In this document: piece after piece, positions 51,800 through 60,556 of the stretch
Layout: each line of letters opens with the position of its first letter
Numbering within the stretch: the stretch's first letter is position 1
Source: Pseudomonas sp. UBA1879
GTDB taxonomy: Bacteria > Pseudomonadota > Gammaproteobacteria > Pseudomonadales > Pseudomonadaceae
Direction of reading: 5' to 3'
Length of the DNA stretch: 64,000 bases
Assembly: GCF_002338065.1 (NCBI RefSeq)
Contig: NZ_DDHJ01000015.1
Coordinates: forward strand, 124,001-188,000
The notes under the pieces: model-generated
What the model saw: only the letters and a program-made list of their open reading frames with translations
Databases searched by the model: none
What the model was told of the DNA's origin: nothing
Position numbers and translations under genes: made by a program

Positions 51800-52639
51800 A
51801 TGAACCAAGATTCCCTGCCTGAAGACAATCGGCCCGCAGACAAGGTCGCCCCCGAGGACTCGCCGCTGTTCGCCAGCACCCTGGCTCGCGGGCTCGAGGT
51901 GATCACGGCATTCCGGGCGGGCAATCCGAGCATGAACCTGCCGGAAATCGCCACAGCCACTGGCATCACCAAAAGCGCGGCCCAGCGGTTTGCTTTCACC
52001 CTGGAAGCCCTTGGCTATCTGCGCAAGGACCCGCACAGCAAACGCTATCAATTGACCCCCCGGGCGCTGTCCCTGGGATTTGGCTATTTGCAGACCGATA
52101 GCCTGATCGACCGGGCGTCGCCATACCTGCACCAGCTCAACCGCGAATGCCACGAAAGCTGCAACCTGTCCGAGCCGGATGGCCATGAGATGGTCTTCGT
52201 GGCGCGTTTCCCCAGCCACAATCAGGTGATGATTCCGATGCCGCTGGGCCTGAGCCTGCCGATGTACTGCACGGCGTCGGGCCGGGCGTATCTGTCGCGG
52301 CTCGACCCGCAGGCCTGCGCCGACCTGCTCAGGGCGATGCCACGCCCGGCGCAAACCCACGCCACCATCACCGACCTGGAAACCCTGCAGGACAAGATTG
52401 CCGAAGCCCGCTCCGAAGGCTTCAGCAGCATCGAGGGCGAGTATTTCCTCGGCGACATCAGCCTTGCGGCGCCGATCGTCGATGCCGGGGGGATGCCGCT
52501 GGGCGCGATCAACATTTCCGTTCCGGCCAGTCGTTGGGGTCATGAAGAGGCGCGCAAGGCCTTTGGTCCGGCGTTGATCCACACCGCCCATGCGATTTCC
52601 AGCGCAGGGTGGAGTCAGCGGGCGGGCGGGTTTCGGTAG
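51800..52639 (+). CDS. IclR-family transcriptional regulator
   Basis: A 279-residue regulator with a winged helix-turn-helix (about 25–90, SMNLPEIATATGITKSAAQRFAFTLEALGYL) and a GAF-like effector domain. The effector domain contains CTASGRAYLSRLDPQ and DISLAAPIVDAGGMPLGAINISVP. It is the last gene in the operon region, about 105 nt after the aldehyde dehydrogenase. It probably controls the oxidase–importer genes; two identical dyads at 44.6–44.8 kb are candidate sites. Confidence 0.92.
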   Translation: MNQDSLPEDNRPADKVAPEDSPLFASTLARGLEVITAFRAGNPSMNLPEIATATGITKSAAQRFAFTLEALGYLRKDPHSKRYQLTPRALSLGFGYLQTDSLIDRASPYLHQLNRECHESCNLSEPDGHEMVFVARFPSHNQVMIPMPLGLSLPMYCTASGRAYLSRLDPQACADLLRAMPRPAQTHATITDLETLQDKIAEARSEGFSSIEGEYFLGDISLAAPIVDAGGMPLGAINISVPASRWGHEEARKAFGPALIHTAHAISSAGWSQRAGGFR

Positions 52640-52686
52640 GCGCGCAAATGGCGCATGGCTAAGGGGGGAGGAGCGCCGCAAGACTC

Positions 52687-52775
52687 TGTGGGAGCAGGCT
52701 TGCTGGCGAATGCGGTGTGTCAGTCAATTCATCTGTCACAGACCCACCCCGTTCGCCAGCAAGCCGGCTCCCACA
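52687..52775. repeat. REP inverted repeat
   Basis: Arms at 52687–52710 and 52752–52775 of the GTGGGAGC(A/C)GGCTTGCTGGCGAA family, with one mismatch, lie just after the IclR gene and before the riboswitch leader. Confidence 0.88.
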
Positions 52776-52860
52776 AGTGATCGAGTTGGCAGTCGACACA
52801 TGGGTTGCCGCCGTTTGCTCGTTGACCTTCCTCCAGGCACTGCGTAGCCTTGCGCATTCG

Positions 52861-53048
52861 AGGTTCGCCGCTCCGTTTTGCTCGGGCGCGGCGCTAAGAA
52901 GGGAATGTGGTGCAAGCCACAGCTGCCCCCGCAACTGTAAACGGTCATGTTCATTGCACAGCCACTGCGCGAGCGGGAAGGCGCGATGAGCGCGTCTGAT
53001 CTGGCGTTGCTGCCAAGTCACCCGCCGCCGTGAGCTAGGAGACCTGCC
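52861..53048 (+). promoter_or_regulatory. Cobalamin riboswitch controlling cobW–cobN and the chelatase genes
   Basis: The conserved blocks occur in order: AAGAAGGGAATGTGGTGCAA near 52895, CTGCCCCCGCAACTGTAAAC near 52923, AGCCACTGCGCGAGCGGGAAGG near 52958, and the closing AGCTAGGAGACCTGCC at about 53033–53048. It ends about 150 nt before the cobW ATG. Binding of cobalamin should reduce expression of the downstream genes. Confidence 0.94.
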
Positions 53049-53198
53049 TCGAACACGGGCCTGTTTTTCAGACGGCCCGACGCATTCTCAACACAACCGG
53101 GCGGGGTGATCCGGTGGCGAATCGAACGGCGGGCCTGTCTTCTGTGACGGCAATGCGGTTCTCGTCCTGTTTGCCCGCCGCTGCGCCTGAGGGCAACC

Positions 53199-54269
53199 AT
53201 GAAAACACTGGCCAAACTTCCCGTCACCATCGTCACCGGCTTTCTCGGCTCGGGCAAAACCACGCTGCTGCGCCACATGCTCGACAACGCCGAAGGCCGT
53301 CGCATTGCGGTGATCGTCAACGAGTTCGGCGAGCTGGGCATCGACGGCGAAATCCTCAAGCAATGCACCATCGGCTGCACCGAAGAAGAGGCCAACGGTC
53401 GCGTCTACGAGCTGGCGAACGGCTGCCTGTGCTGCACCGTGCAGGAAGAGTTCTTCCCGGTCATGCAAGAATTGGTCGCCCGTCGCGGCGATCTGGACCA
53501 CATCCTCATCGAAACCTCGGGCCTTGCACTGCCCAAGCCGCTGGTCCAGGCGTTTCAATGGCCGGAAATCCGCAACGCCTGCACCGTAGACGCCGTGATC
53601 ACCGTGGTCGACAGCCCGGCCGTGATCGCCGGCACCTTTGCTGCGTTCCCGGATCAGGTCGACGCCCAGCGCAAACTCGACCCGAACCTCGACCACGAAT
53701 CGCCGCTGCACGAACTGTTCGCCGATCAGTTGGCCAGCGCCGACCTGGTCATCCTGAACAAGGCCGACAGGCTCGACGCCGCAGCCTTGGCCGCTGTGCG
53801 CGCTGAAGTCGTCGAAGAATTGCCCCCTGCAGTGAAAGTCATCGAAGCCAGCAACGGCCAATTGCCGATCAGCGTGTTGCTGGGGTTGGGTGCTGAGTCC
53901 GAGCTGCACATCGACGGGCGCAAGACCCATCACGATCATCACGACGGCGATGACCACGACGACCACGATCACGATGCCTTCGATTCGATCTCCATTTCGC
54001 TGCCTCAGGCCGACGAAGCGCTGTTGCTCGATGCGCTGACCCAGGCCGTCGTGCAGCACGGCATCCTGCGGGTCAAAGGCTTCGCGGCAATCCCGGGCAA
54101 GCCGATGCGCCTGCTGGTGCAAGGTGTCGGCACGCGTTTCGACAAACACTTCGACCGCGCGTGGAAAACCGATGAAGAACGCGTCAGCCATTTCGTGCTG
54201 ATCGGTCAGGAACTGGACGCTGCCGTTCTGGAAGCTCAGCTGCGCGCCGCGCTTGAGATCAAAGGCTAA
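53199..54269 (+). CDS. cobW: CobW-type GTPase metallochaperone
   Basis: A 356-residue G3E GTPase. The P-loop is GFLGSGKTT (about 14–22), the metal-binding CxCC lies in LANGCLCCTVQEE, and the specificity region is LNKADRLD. A His/Asp-rich segment at about 242–262 (KTHHDHHDGDDHDDHDHD) could store or sense metal. The C-terminal CobW_C domain follows. It is thought to deliver cobalt to the chelatase. It lies directly under a cobalamin riboswitch, and cobN starts 2 nt after its stop. Confidence 0.93.
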   Translation: MKTLAKLPVTIVTGFLGSGKTTLLRHMLDNAEGRRIAVIVNEFGELGIDGEILKQCTIGCTEEEANGRVYELANGCLCCTVQEEFFPVMQELVARRGDLDHILIETSGLALPKPLVQAFQWPEIRNACTVDAVITVVDSPAVIAGTFAAFPDQVDAQRKLDPNLDHESPLHELFADQLASADLVILNKADRLDAAALAAVRAEVVEELPPAVKVIEASNGQLPISVLLGLGAESELHIDGRKTHHDHHDGDDHDDHDHDAFDSISISLPQADEALLLDALTQAVVQHGILRVKGFAAIPGKPMRLLVQGVGTRFDKHFDRAWKTDEERVSHFVLIGQELDAAVLEAQLRAALEIKG

Positions 54270-54271
54270 CC

Positions 54272-57200
54272 ATGCACCTGCTGCGCACCCAGCCCGGCGG
54301 CTTCGTCCCCGACGACAGCATCGCTGACCTCGGCCAGACTCCCGCCGACTTGGTCATCCTGTGCAGCGGCGATTCCCATCTGGCGCTGCTCGCTGAAACC
54401 GCGCAGCAGCTGCCGGACGATTACCCGAGCCTGCGCCTGGCCAACCCCATGCAGGTGCAGAACCACGCCTCGGTCGACCTGTATGTCGATGAGGTGCTGC
54501 GCCACGCAAAGGTCATCCTGATCTCGCTGCACGGCGGCATCGGATACTGGCGCTATGGTGTCGAGCGTCTGGTGGAACTGGCGGCCTCCAGAAAAAGCGG
54601 CGGGGTGAAGCTGATTCTGGTGCCTGGCGACGATCGGCCGGACCCGGAACTCAGTGACCTCAGCACCGAACCTGCCGAGGATCGCGACCGGTTGTGGCAT
54701 TACCTGCGGCAAGGCGGCAAACACAACGCCTTGCAGCTGTTCAACTGCCTGGCCAATCGTTGGCTGGATCGCGATTACGCTTGGGACGAACCGCAGACAC
54801 TGCCCCGCGTGGTGATCTATCACCCGCGTAAAACCAGCGCCGAACTGGCCGATTGGCGAGTGGACTGGCGCCCCGAGCAGCCGGTGGCGGCGGTGCTTTT
54901 TTATCGTTCGCACTTACAAGCGGCGAACACCGGCTTCATCGATGTGTTTTGCGAGCGGCTGTTGGCGCAAGGGCTGAACCCGCTGCCCATCGCCGTCGCC
55001 AGCCTGAAAGAACCTGCGTGCCTCAGCGCGGTGCAGGATTGGCTCGACGACACCGCCTGCGAGGTCATTCTCAACACCACCGGTTTCGCCCAGTCCAGCC
55101 CGGAAGCGCCGCATCTGCGTCCGTTTCGGCGCAATATCCCGGTGATTCAGGCGATCTGCGCCCAGGACAACGAGCCAGCGTGGCAGGCCAGCGAGCAGGG
55201 CCTGGGGCCTCGGGATCTGGCGATGCACATCGCGCTGCCGGAACTGGACGGCCGCATCATCAGCCGGCCGATCAGTTTCAAGGACCTGGCCTGGCACAGT
55301 GAGCGCAGTCAGTCGGACGTGGTCTGCTATCGCGCGCAGCCCGAGCGCATGGACTTCGTGGCTGAGCTGGCGCGACGCTGGGTGTTGCTGGCGCGCACGG
55401 CCAACGCCGACAAGCGCGTCGCGCTGATTCTGGCCAACTACCCGACCCGCGACGGGCGCATCGGCAACGGCGTCGGCCTCGACACCCCGGCAGCAGCGCT
55501 GAACATCCTCAAGGCTCTGCAAGACGAAGGCTATCCCGTCGACGGCTTGCCGGAGTCGGGCACCGCGCTGATTCACGCGTTGCTCGGCGGCGTCACCAAC
55601 GACCCGGACAGTCTCGACCAACGCCCTTGCCACCAGAGCATGGCGATGGACGACTACCTGGCGGCCTTCAATGCGCTACCTGACGCCAATCGCAGCGCCG
55701 TGATCGAACGCTGGGGCTCGCCGCTGAATGACCCGATGTGCCGTCACGGCCGCATGATGATCGCCGGGCTGCGCTTCGGCCTGACCTTTGTCGGCATCCA
55801 GCCGGCGCGGGGGTTCGACGTGGATCACAGCGCGGTGTATCACGATCCGGATCTGGTGCCGCCCCATGGCTATCTGGCGTTTTATTTCTGGCTGCGCAAC
55901 GCCTATGGCGCCCACGCGGTGATTCACGTCGGCAAGCACGGCAATCTGGAATGGCTGCCGGGCAAGGGCGTCGGTCTGTCGCAACAGTGCTGGCCGGACG
56001 CGATCCTCGGGCCGATGCCGAACATTTACCCGTTCATCGTCAACGATCCGGGCGAGGGCGCCCAAGCCAAGCGCCGCACGCAGGCGGTCATCATCGACCA
56101 CCTGATGCCACCCTTGACCCGCGCCGAGACCTACGGCCCGTTGCGCAATCTCGAATTGCTGGCGGACGAGTACTACGAAGCCCAGTTGCTCGATCCGCGC
56201 CGCGCTCGCGAGTTGCAGAAAGACATCCTCAGGCTGGTGCGGGAAACCCACATCGACCGGGAACTGGCCCTGGGCGAAGCGCTCGACAGCGATGCCGATG
56301 CCGCGATCTGGTTGCCCCGTCTCGACACTTACTTGTGTGATCTGAAGGAATCGCAGATTCGTGATGGCCTGCACGTGTTTGGCGAATCGCCCAGCGGGCG
56401 GCTGCGGATCGACACCTTGCTGGCAATCTTGCGCGTGCCCCGTGGCGATGGCCGGGGGGCGAATGCCAGCCTGTTGCGGGCGTTGAGCAACGCGCTGGCG
56501 CTGGATTTCGACCCGCTGGATTGCGAGCTGGGAGCGCCGTGGACAGGACCGACACCTCAGGTCTTACATCAAGTCAGCACAGATCCCTGGCGAACGGTCG
56601 GTGATACCCGCGAGCGGTTGGAGCTGTATGCAGTGCTGTTGATCGAGCGCACTTTGGCTGGATCAGCTGATATTGAGTCGTTTGAAAACAACGAGTTATC
56701 AGATGTTCTTGATGCATTAAGCGAGGTAGTGGGGCCGCGACTCGACCGCTGTGGCCCTGCAGAGCTGCGCGGATTGCTGGACGCGCTGAGCGGCCGCTTT
56801 GTCCCGGCAGGCCCGAGCGGCGCGCCCAGTCGCGGACGTCTGGACGTGCTGCCGACAGGGCGCAATTTCTTTTCGGTAGACGTGCGCAACCTGCCGACCA
56901 TGACCGCGTGGCGCATCGGCTTTCAATCGGCAAATCTCATACTGGAGCGGCACTTACAGGATCATGGTGACTATCTGCGTCAACTGGGCCTGTCGGTGTG
57001 GGGCACGGCCACCATGCGCACCGGCGGCGATGACATTGCTCAGGCCATGGCCTTGATGGGCGTGCGCCCGGTGTGGGCGACGGGCAGTCAGCGGGTGGAT
57101 GATTTTGAAATCCTGCCGCTGAGTCTGCTGGACCGGCCACGGGTGGACGTCACGCTGCGGGTATCGGGATTCTTTCGCGATGCGTTCGCCAATCTGATCC

Positions 57201-58048
57201 GGCTGTTCGACGCGGCGGTGCAAGCGGTCGCTGCGCTTGACGAGCCCGATGACATGAACCCGCTCGCCGCACGCGTGCGCCAGGAGCGCGAGCACCTGCA
57301 GCGCGAGGGCCTGAGCGCCGAGCAGGCGGCCAGGCAGGCGGGTTGGCGAATCTTCGGCGCCAAACCCGGTGCGTACGGTGCGGGTGTGCAAAACGCTATT
57401 GATGGCCGTCTCTGGGAGACCCGCGATGACCTGGCCGAGGTGTATTTGAATTGGGGCGGTTACGCCTATGGCGCCGCCGATGACGGCACGCCCGCGCGCA
57501 GTGACTTCGCCAAACGCCTGAGCCACGTGCAGGCCGTGGTGCAGAATCAGGACAATCGCGAACACGACCTGCTCGACTCCAACGACTATTACCAGTTTCA
57601 AGGCGGCATGCTGGCCGCAGTGGAAAGCCTCAGCGGCGAAAAAGCGGCGAGCTACCACGGCGACCACAGTCAGCCGGACCTGCCGAAGATCCGCACCTTG
57701 AAGGAAGAACTGAACCGGGTGGTGCGCTCACGGGCGGCCAATCCGAAGTGGATCGACGGGGTCAAACGCCATGGCTATAAAGGCGCCTTCGAGATGGCCG
57801 CGACGGTGGATTTTCTGTTCGCATTCGATGCGACGACCGAGTTGATCGATGATCACCAATACGCGCTGCTGGCCGACGCCTACCTGCTCGACGCTTCGAC
57901 CCGTGACTTCATTCAGCAGCACAATCCCGATGCGCTCCGAGACATGACCGAGCGGATGCTCGAAGCGCAACAGCGGGGGTTGTGGCAGGAGCCTGGCGGA
58001 TATCGCGCGGCGCTGGAAAACTTGCTGGTGGATATTGAAGAGACATAA
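54272..58048 (+). CDS. cobN: Cobaltochelatase large subunit CobN
   Basis: A 1258-residue CobN/BchH-type protein that inserts cobalt into hydrogenobyrinate a,c-diamide in the aerobic cobalamin pathway. Recognisable are the HVGKHGNLEWLPGKGVGLS motif near residues 560–580, NPKWIDGVKRHGYKGAFEMAATVDFLF and the C-terminal NLLVDIEE. Its length matches CobN of Pseudomonas. It forms an operon with cobW and the two chelatase-type subunits that follow. No separate cobS/cobT genes are seen here. Confidence 0.95.
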   Translation: MHLLRTQPGGFVPDDSIADLGQTPADLVILCSGDSHLALLAETAQQLPDDYPSLRLANPMQVQNHASVDLYVDEVLRHAKVILISLHGGIGYWRYGVERLVELAASRKSGGVKLILVPGDDRPDPELSDLSTEPAEDRDRLWHYLRQGGKHNALQLFNCLANRWLDRDYAWDEPQTLPRVVIYHPRKTSAELADWRVDWRPEQPVAAVLFYRSHLQAANTGFIDVFCERLLAQGLNPLPIAVASLKEPACLSAVQDWLDDTACEVILNTTGFAQSSPEAPHLRPFRRNIPVIQAICAQDNEPAWQASEQGLGPRDLAMHIALPELDGRIISRPISFKDLAWHSERSQSDVVCYRAQPERMDFVAELARRWVLLARTANADKRVALILANYPTRDGRIGNGVGLDTPAAALNILKALQDEGYPVDGLPESGTALIHALLGGVTNDPDSLDQRPCHQSMAMDDYLAAFNALPDANRSAVIERWGSPLNDPMCRHGRMMIAGLRFGLTFVGIQPARGFDVDHSAVYHDPDLVPPHGYLAFYFWLRNAYGAHAVIHVGKHGNLEWLPGKGVGLSQQCWPDAILGPMPNIYPFIVNDPGEGAQAKRRTQAVIIDHLMPPLTRAETYGPLRNLELLADEYYEAQLLDPRRARELQKDILRLVRETHIDRELALGEALDSDADAAIWLPRLDTYLCDLKESQIRDGLHVFGESPSGRLRIDTLLAILRVPRGDGRGANASLLRALSNALALDFDPLDCELGAPWTGPTPQVLHQVSTDPWRTVGDTRERLELYAVLLIERTLAGSADIESFENNELSDVLDALSEVVGPRLDRCGPAELRGLLDALSGRFVPAGPSGAPSRGRLDVLPTGRNFFSVDVRNLPTMTAWRIGFQSANLILERHLQDHGDYLRQLGLSVWGTATMRTGGDDIAQAMALMGVRPVWATGSQRVDDFEILPLSLLDRPRVDVTLRVSGFFRDAFANLIRLFDAAVQAVAALDEPDDMNPLAARVRQEREHLQREGLSAEQAARQAGWRIFGAKPGAYGAGVQNAIDGRLWETRDDLAEVYLNWGGYAYGAADDGTPARSDFAKRLSHVQAVVQNQDNREHDLLDSNDYYQFQGGMLAAVESLSGEKAASYHGDHSQPDLPKIRTLKEELNRVVRSRAANPKWIDGVKRHGYKGAFEMAATVDFLFAFDATTELIDDHQYALLADAYLLDASTRDFIQQHNPDALRDMTERMLEAQQRGLWQEPGGYRAALENLLVDIEET

Positions 58049-58165
58049 GCGCCTTGGCCATTTTTGATGCGGGCAGAAGCCGAAGCAGCACTGCATCGTT
58101 CGTCAGGCCTTTGGCAGAAACGGACCGAATGAACCTTAACTTCGATGCATGAACAGAGCCCAATC

Positions 58166-59176
58166 ATGACCGATACCCCACATTTTCCCTTGGCCGCCGT
58201 CGTGGGCGCCGACGCGCTGAAACTGGCGCTGTGCCTGACCGCCATCGACCCGAAAATCGGCGGGGTGTTGATCGAGGGGCCGCGGGGGATGGCGAAGTCG
58301 ACCCTCGCGCGGGGGGTAGCGGACTTATTGGCCAGCGGACAGTTCGTCACGCTGCCGTTGGGCGCCACGGAAGAGCGCCTGGTGGGCACGCTGGACCTGG
58401 ACGCCGCGCTGGGCGAAGGGCGGGCGAGCTTTTCGCCGGGGGTGTTGGCCAAGGCCGACGGCGGCGTGCTGTATGTCGATGAGGTCAATCTGCTGCCGGA
58501 TCACTTGGTCGACCTGCTGCTGGACGTGGCCGCCAGCGGGGTCAACCAGGTCGAGCGTGACGGCATTTCTCACCGTCACCCGGCGCGCTTCGTGCTGATC
58601 GGCACCATGAACCCGGAAGAAGGCGAGTTGCGCCCACAGTTGCTTGACCGCTTCGGCCTGAACGTGGCCTTGAGCGGCCAGACATTGCCAGAACAACGCG
58701 GCCAGATCATTCGTCGTCGGCTGGCGTTCGACGCAGATCCCGATGCCTTTTGTCAGCACTGGGCCGCTGCACAGCAGGCGTTGAAGGATCGTTGCGAATG
58801 GGCCCGTGGCTCACTGGCACGCATTGATCTGGACGACACCAGCCTTGCGGCGATCACCGAGCGCTGCTTCGCGGCGGGCGTTGATGGGTTGCGCGCGGAT
58901 CTGGTCTGGCTAAGGGCTGCCCGCGCGCACGCGGCATGGCGCGGCGCTTCGGCCATCGAAGAGCAAGACATCGATGCCGTGGCCGATTTTGCCTTGCGCC
59001 ATCGACGCCGCGACCCCCCGCCGGGCCAGTCTCCGGCGGCGTCGCAATCCGACAATCCGCCACCCGCCTCAAACGCAGAGCACGCCCAAAGCGAGGGTCA
59101 ATGGGGCCAGATGCCCGCCCAAACCGTCGCCACGGGTGCCCGCCGGGACGTGCCGAGCTGGCCAAAAAAGCCCTGA
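58166..59176 (+). CDS. AAA+ ATPase, magnesium-chelatase ChlI-like subunit
   Basis: A 336-residue AAA+ ATPase. Walker A reads IEGPRGMAKSTLARG and Walker B LYVDEVNLLPDHLVDLLLDVA, with the ChlI-type insert NQVERDGISHRHPARFVLIGTMNPEEGELRPQLLDRFGL. The C-terminal tail is Pro/Ser-rich. The ATG at 58166 is taken as start; an ATG seven codons earlier is possible. It probably works with CobN in cobalt insertion, standing in for CobS. The VWA gene overlaps its last 76 nt. Confidence 0.9.
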   Translation: MTDTPHFPLAAVVGADALKLALCLTAIDPKIGGVLIEGPRGMAKSTLARGVADLLASGQFVTLPLGATEERLVGTLDLDAALGEGRASFSPGVLAKADGGVLYVDEVNLLPDHLVDLLLDVAASGVNQVERDGISHRHPARFVLIGTMNPEEGELRPQLLDRFGLNVALSGQTLPEQRGQIIRRRLAFDADPDAFCQHWAAAQQALKDRCEWARGSLARIDLDDTSLAAITERCFAAGVDGLRADLVWLRAARAHAAWRGASAIEEQDIDAVADFALRHRRRDPPPGQSPAASQSDNPPPASNAEHAQSEGQWGQMPAQTVATGARRDVPSWPKKP

Positions 59177-59856
59177 GCATCCGCCCCCGCCACGTGACGG
59201 GGGCGGATGCCAGTCCTCGACCGGGCCGACTCGACGGCGGAAAAAGCGGCGCGGCCCGATCCGGGATCGAGGGCGCCATTGCCTGGCTGCCTACGTTGTT
59301 GAGAGGCCGACCGCGCCGTCGTGTCGATCTGGTTCGTCTGCCACGGACCCGGCGTGAGCAAACCCTCTGGCTGGTCATCGTCGACGCCTCGGCCTCGACC
59401 CGACGCCATCAGGCCTTGAGCCAGGCCAAAGGCTTGCTCGCGCAGGTGTTCGACGACGCGTATCGCCGACGCGCGCGATTGGCATTGTTGACCGCCAGTG
59501 GTGCACAGGCGCGCTGGCAGCATCATGGTGTGAAAGCGGGCGCGACATTACAGCCGTGGCTGGAAAGCCTGGGCGCCGGCGGGGGAACGCCGCTGTCAGA
59601 TGCGATCGTGCAGGCGGGGGAATGGCTGAGCAAACGCCAGAAACGTTATCCCGCCGAATCGCACCGGGTGTTGATTCTCACCGACGGCAGGGTGAAGGAC
59701 ATGCCCGCCCTCGCAGGCTTCAACTGCCCAAGCCTGTTGATTGACATCGAACGTGGACCCATCAGGCTGGGCAGGGCGGCTGAACTCGCCCTTCGCCTCA
59801 ATGCCGACTACCGGCATATCGATGCCTTGACGGACACTCCCCGCCGTCCCTTATAG
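59101..59856 (+). CDS. VWA-domain protein, magnesium-chelatase ChlD/CobT-like subunit
   Basis: A 251-residue protein with a von Willebrand A domain: the MIDAS motif is LVIVDASASTRRHQAL (DxSxS) with the Thr in GGGTPLSDAIVQA. A basic, low-complexity N-terminus precedes it. The ATG at 59101 has GAGGG 5 nt upstream and overlaps the ChlI-like gene by 76 nt in another frame; a later start cannot be excluded. It is likely the ChlD/CobT-type partner of the ATPase in cobalt chelation. Confidence 0.82.
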   Translation: MGPDARPNRRHGCPPGRAELAKKALSIRPRHVTGADASPRPGRLDGGKSGAARSGIEGAIAWLPTLLRGRPRRRVDLVRLPRTRREQTLWLVIVDASASTRRHQALSQAKGLLAQVFDDAYRRRARLALLTASGAQARWQHHGVKAGATLQPWLESLGAGGGTPLSDAIVQAGEWLSKRQKRYPAESHRVLILTDGRVKDMPALAGFNCPSLLIDIERGPIRLGRAAELALRLNADYRHIDALTDTPRRPL

Positions 59857-59904
59857 GGGCCGCCCTTTATAAAGAACGGAAGGCGCGGGTGTGCCGTACA
59901 ACGA

Positions 59905-60171
59905 TCAGGCAGGCATGGTCCACGGCTCCAGACGATAACCCTCGTCGCTGATTTCTGCGCGGGCCTGTTCGAGAAACTGCGCCAATTGCTTTGGATCGGA
60001 ATAGGCGCTGCTTGGGATCTGTTTGCGGCCGATACGGGTGCTGGTGCGATCGACCACGGTCAGGCTCAGCTCGCCGTTGCCGTCCTGGGGTGCCCAAGCG
60101 ACACAGCGGAACGGTTCGAAAGCGTGACCGGCGATCAGAAGAGCATCGTTAAAGCGCAAAGGGGCGTTCAT
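59905..60171 (-). CDS. Conserved hypothetical protein, 88 residues
   Basis: A small soluble protein, MNAPLRFNDALLIAGHAFEPF at its start, with a predicted mixed strand/helix pattern (LSLTVVDRTSTRIGRKQIP; QLAQFLEQARAEISDEGY). No signal peptide, membrane segment or known motif is seen. It converges on the VWA gene (48-nt gap). Codon use is like its neighbours. I do not recognise the family. Confidence 0.65.
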   Translation of the reverse strand: MNAPLRFNDALLIAGHAFEPFRCVAWAPQDGNGELSLTVVDRTSTRIGRKQIPSSAYSDPKQLAQFLEQARAEISDEGYRLEPWTMPA

Positions 60172-60556
60172 GGAAAGTCCTCAAGTGCCCGTTTCAATTC
60201 ACTCACCGCTGGCGGGCTTCCCATGCGGTGCGTACTTGTACTGATGACCTCCACCGGCAGTGGAGTCACACGATGCGTCGTTTTTTTTCAAATTATTTCG
60301 CTGAAGCCGACCAATTTTTTTGCATATTCGGGTGTTTCATCCTTATTACGGGTGTAAACGGGGTGATCCAGTCGCTTGATGCCTGTTTTGGCGCCTTGTC
60401 TCAGTGCTAAGTCCGTTTTGATCTTAGGCTTATAGATAAACAATCCAAGCGAGTGTCAAATATTTGCTAATGTGTCAATCGGGTTCGCCAAGACACTGTT
60501 TCTAAAACTTTTTTCACACAAACCGCTCTTTGAATCTTGGCGCCAAGGAATCTCCC
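60172..60556. other. AT-rich intergenic region upstream of the VpsR-like gene
   Basis: A 385-nt gap between divergent genes, clearly richer in A+T than its surroundings around 60280–60520, including runs of T. It probably holds the promoter of the regulator at 60557. I could not choose -35/-10 boxes. No gene is seen. Confidence 0.5.
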
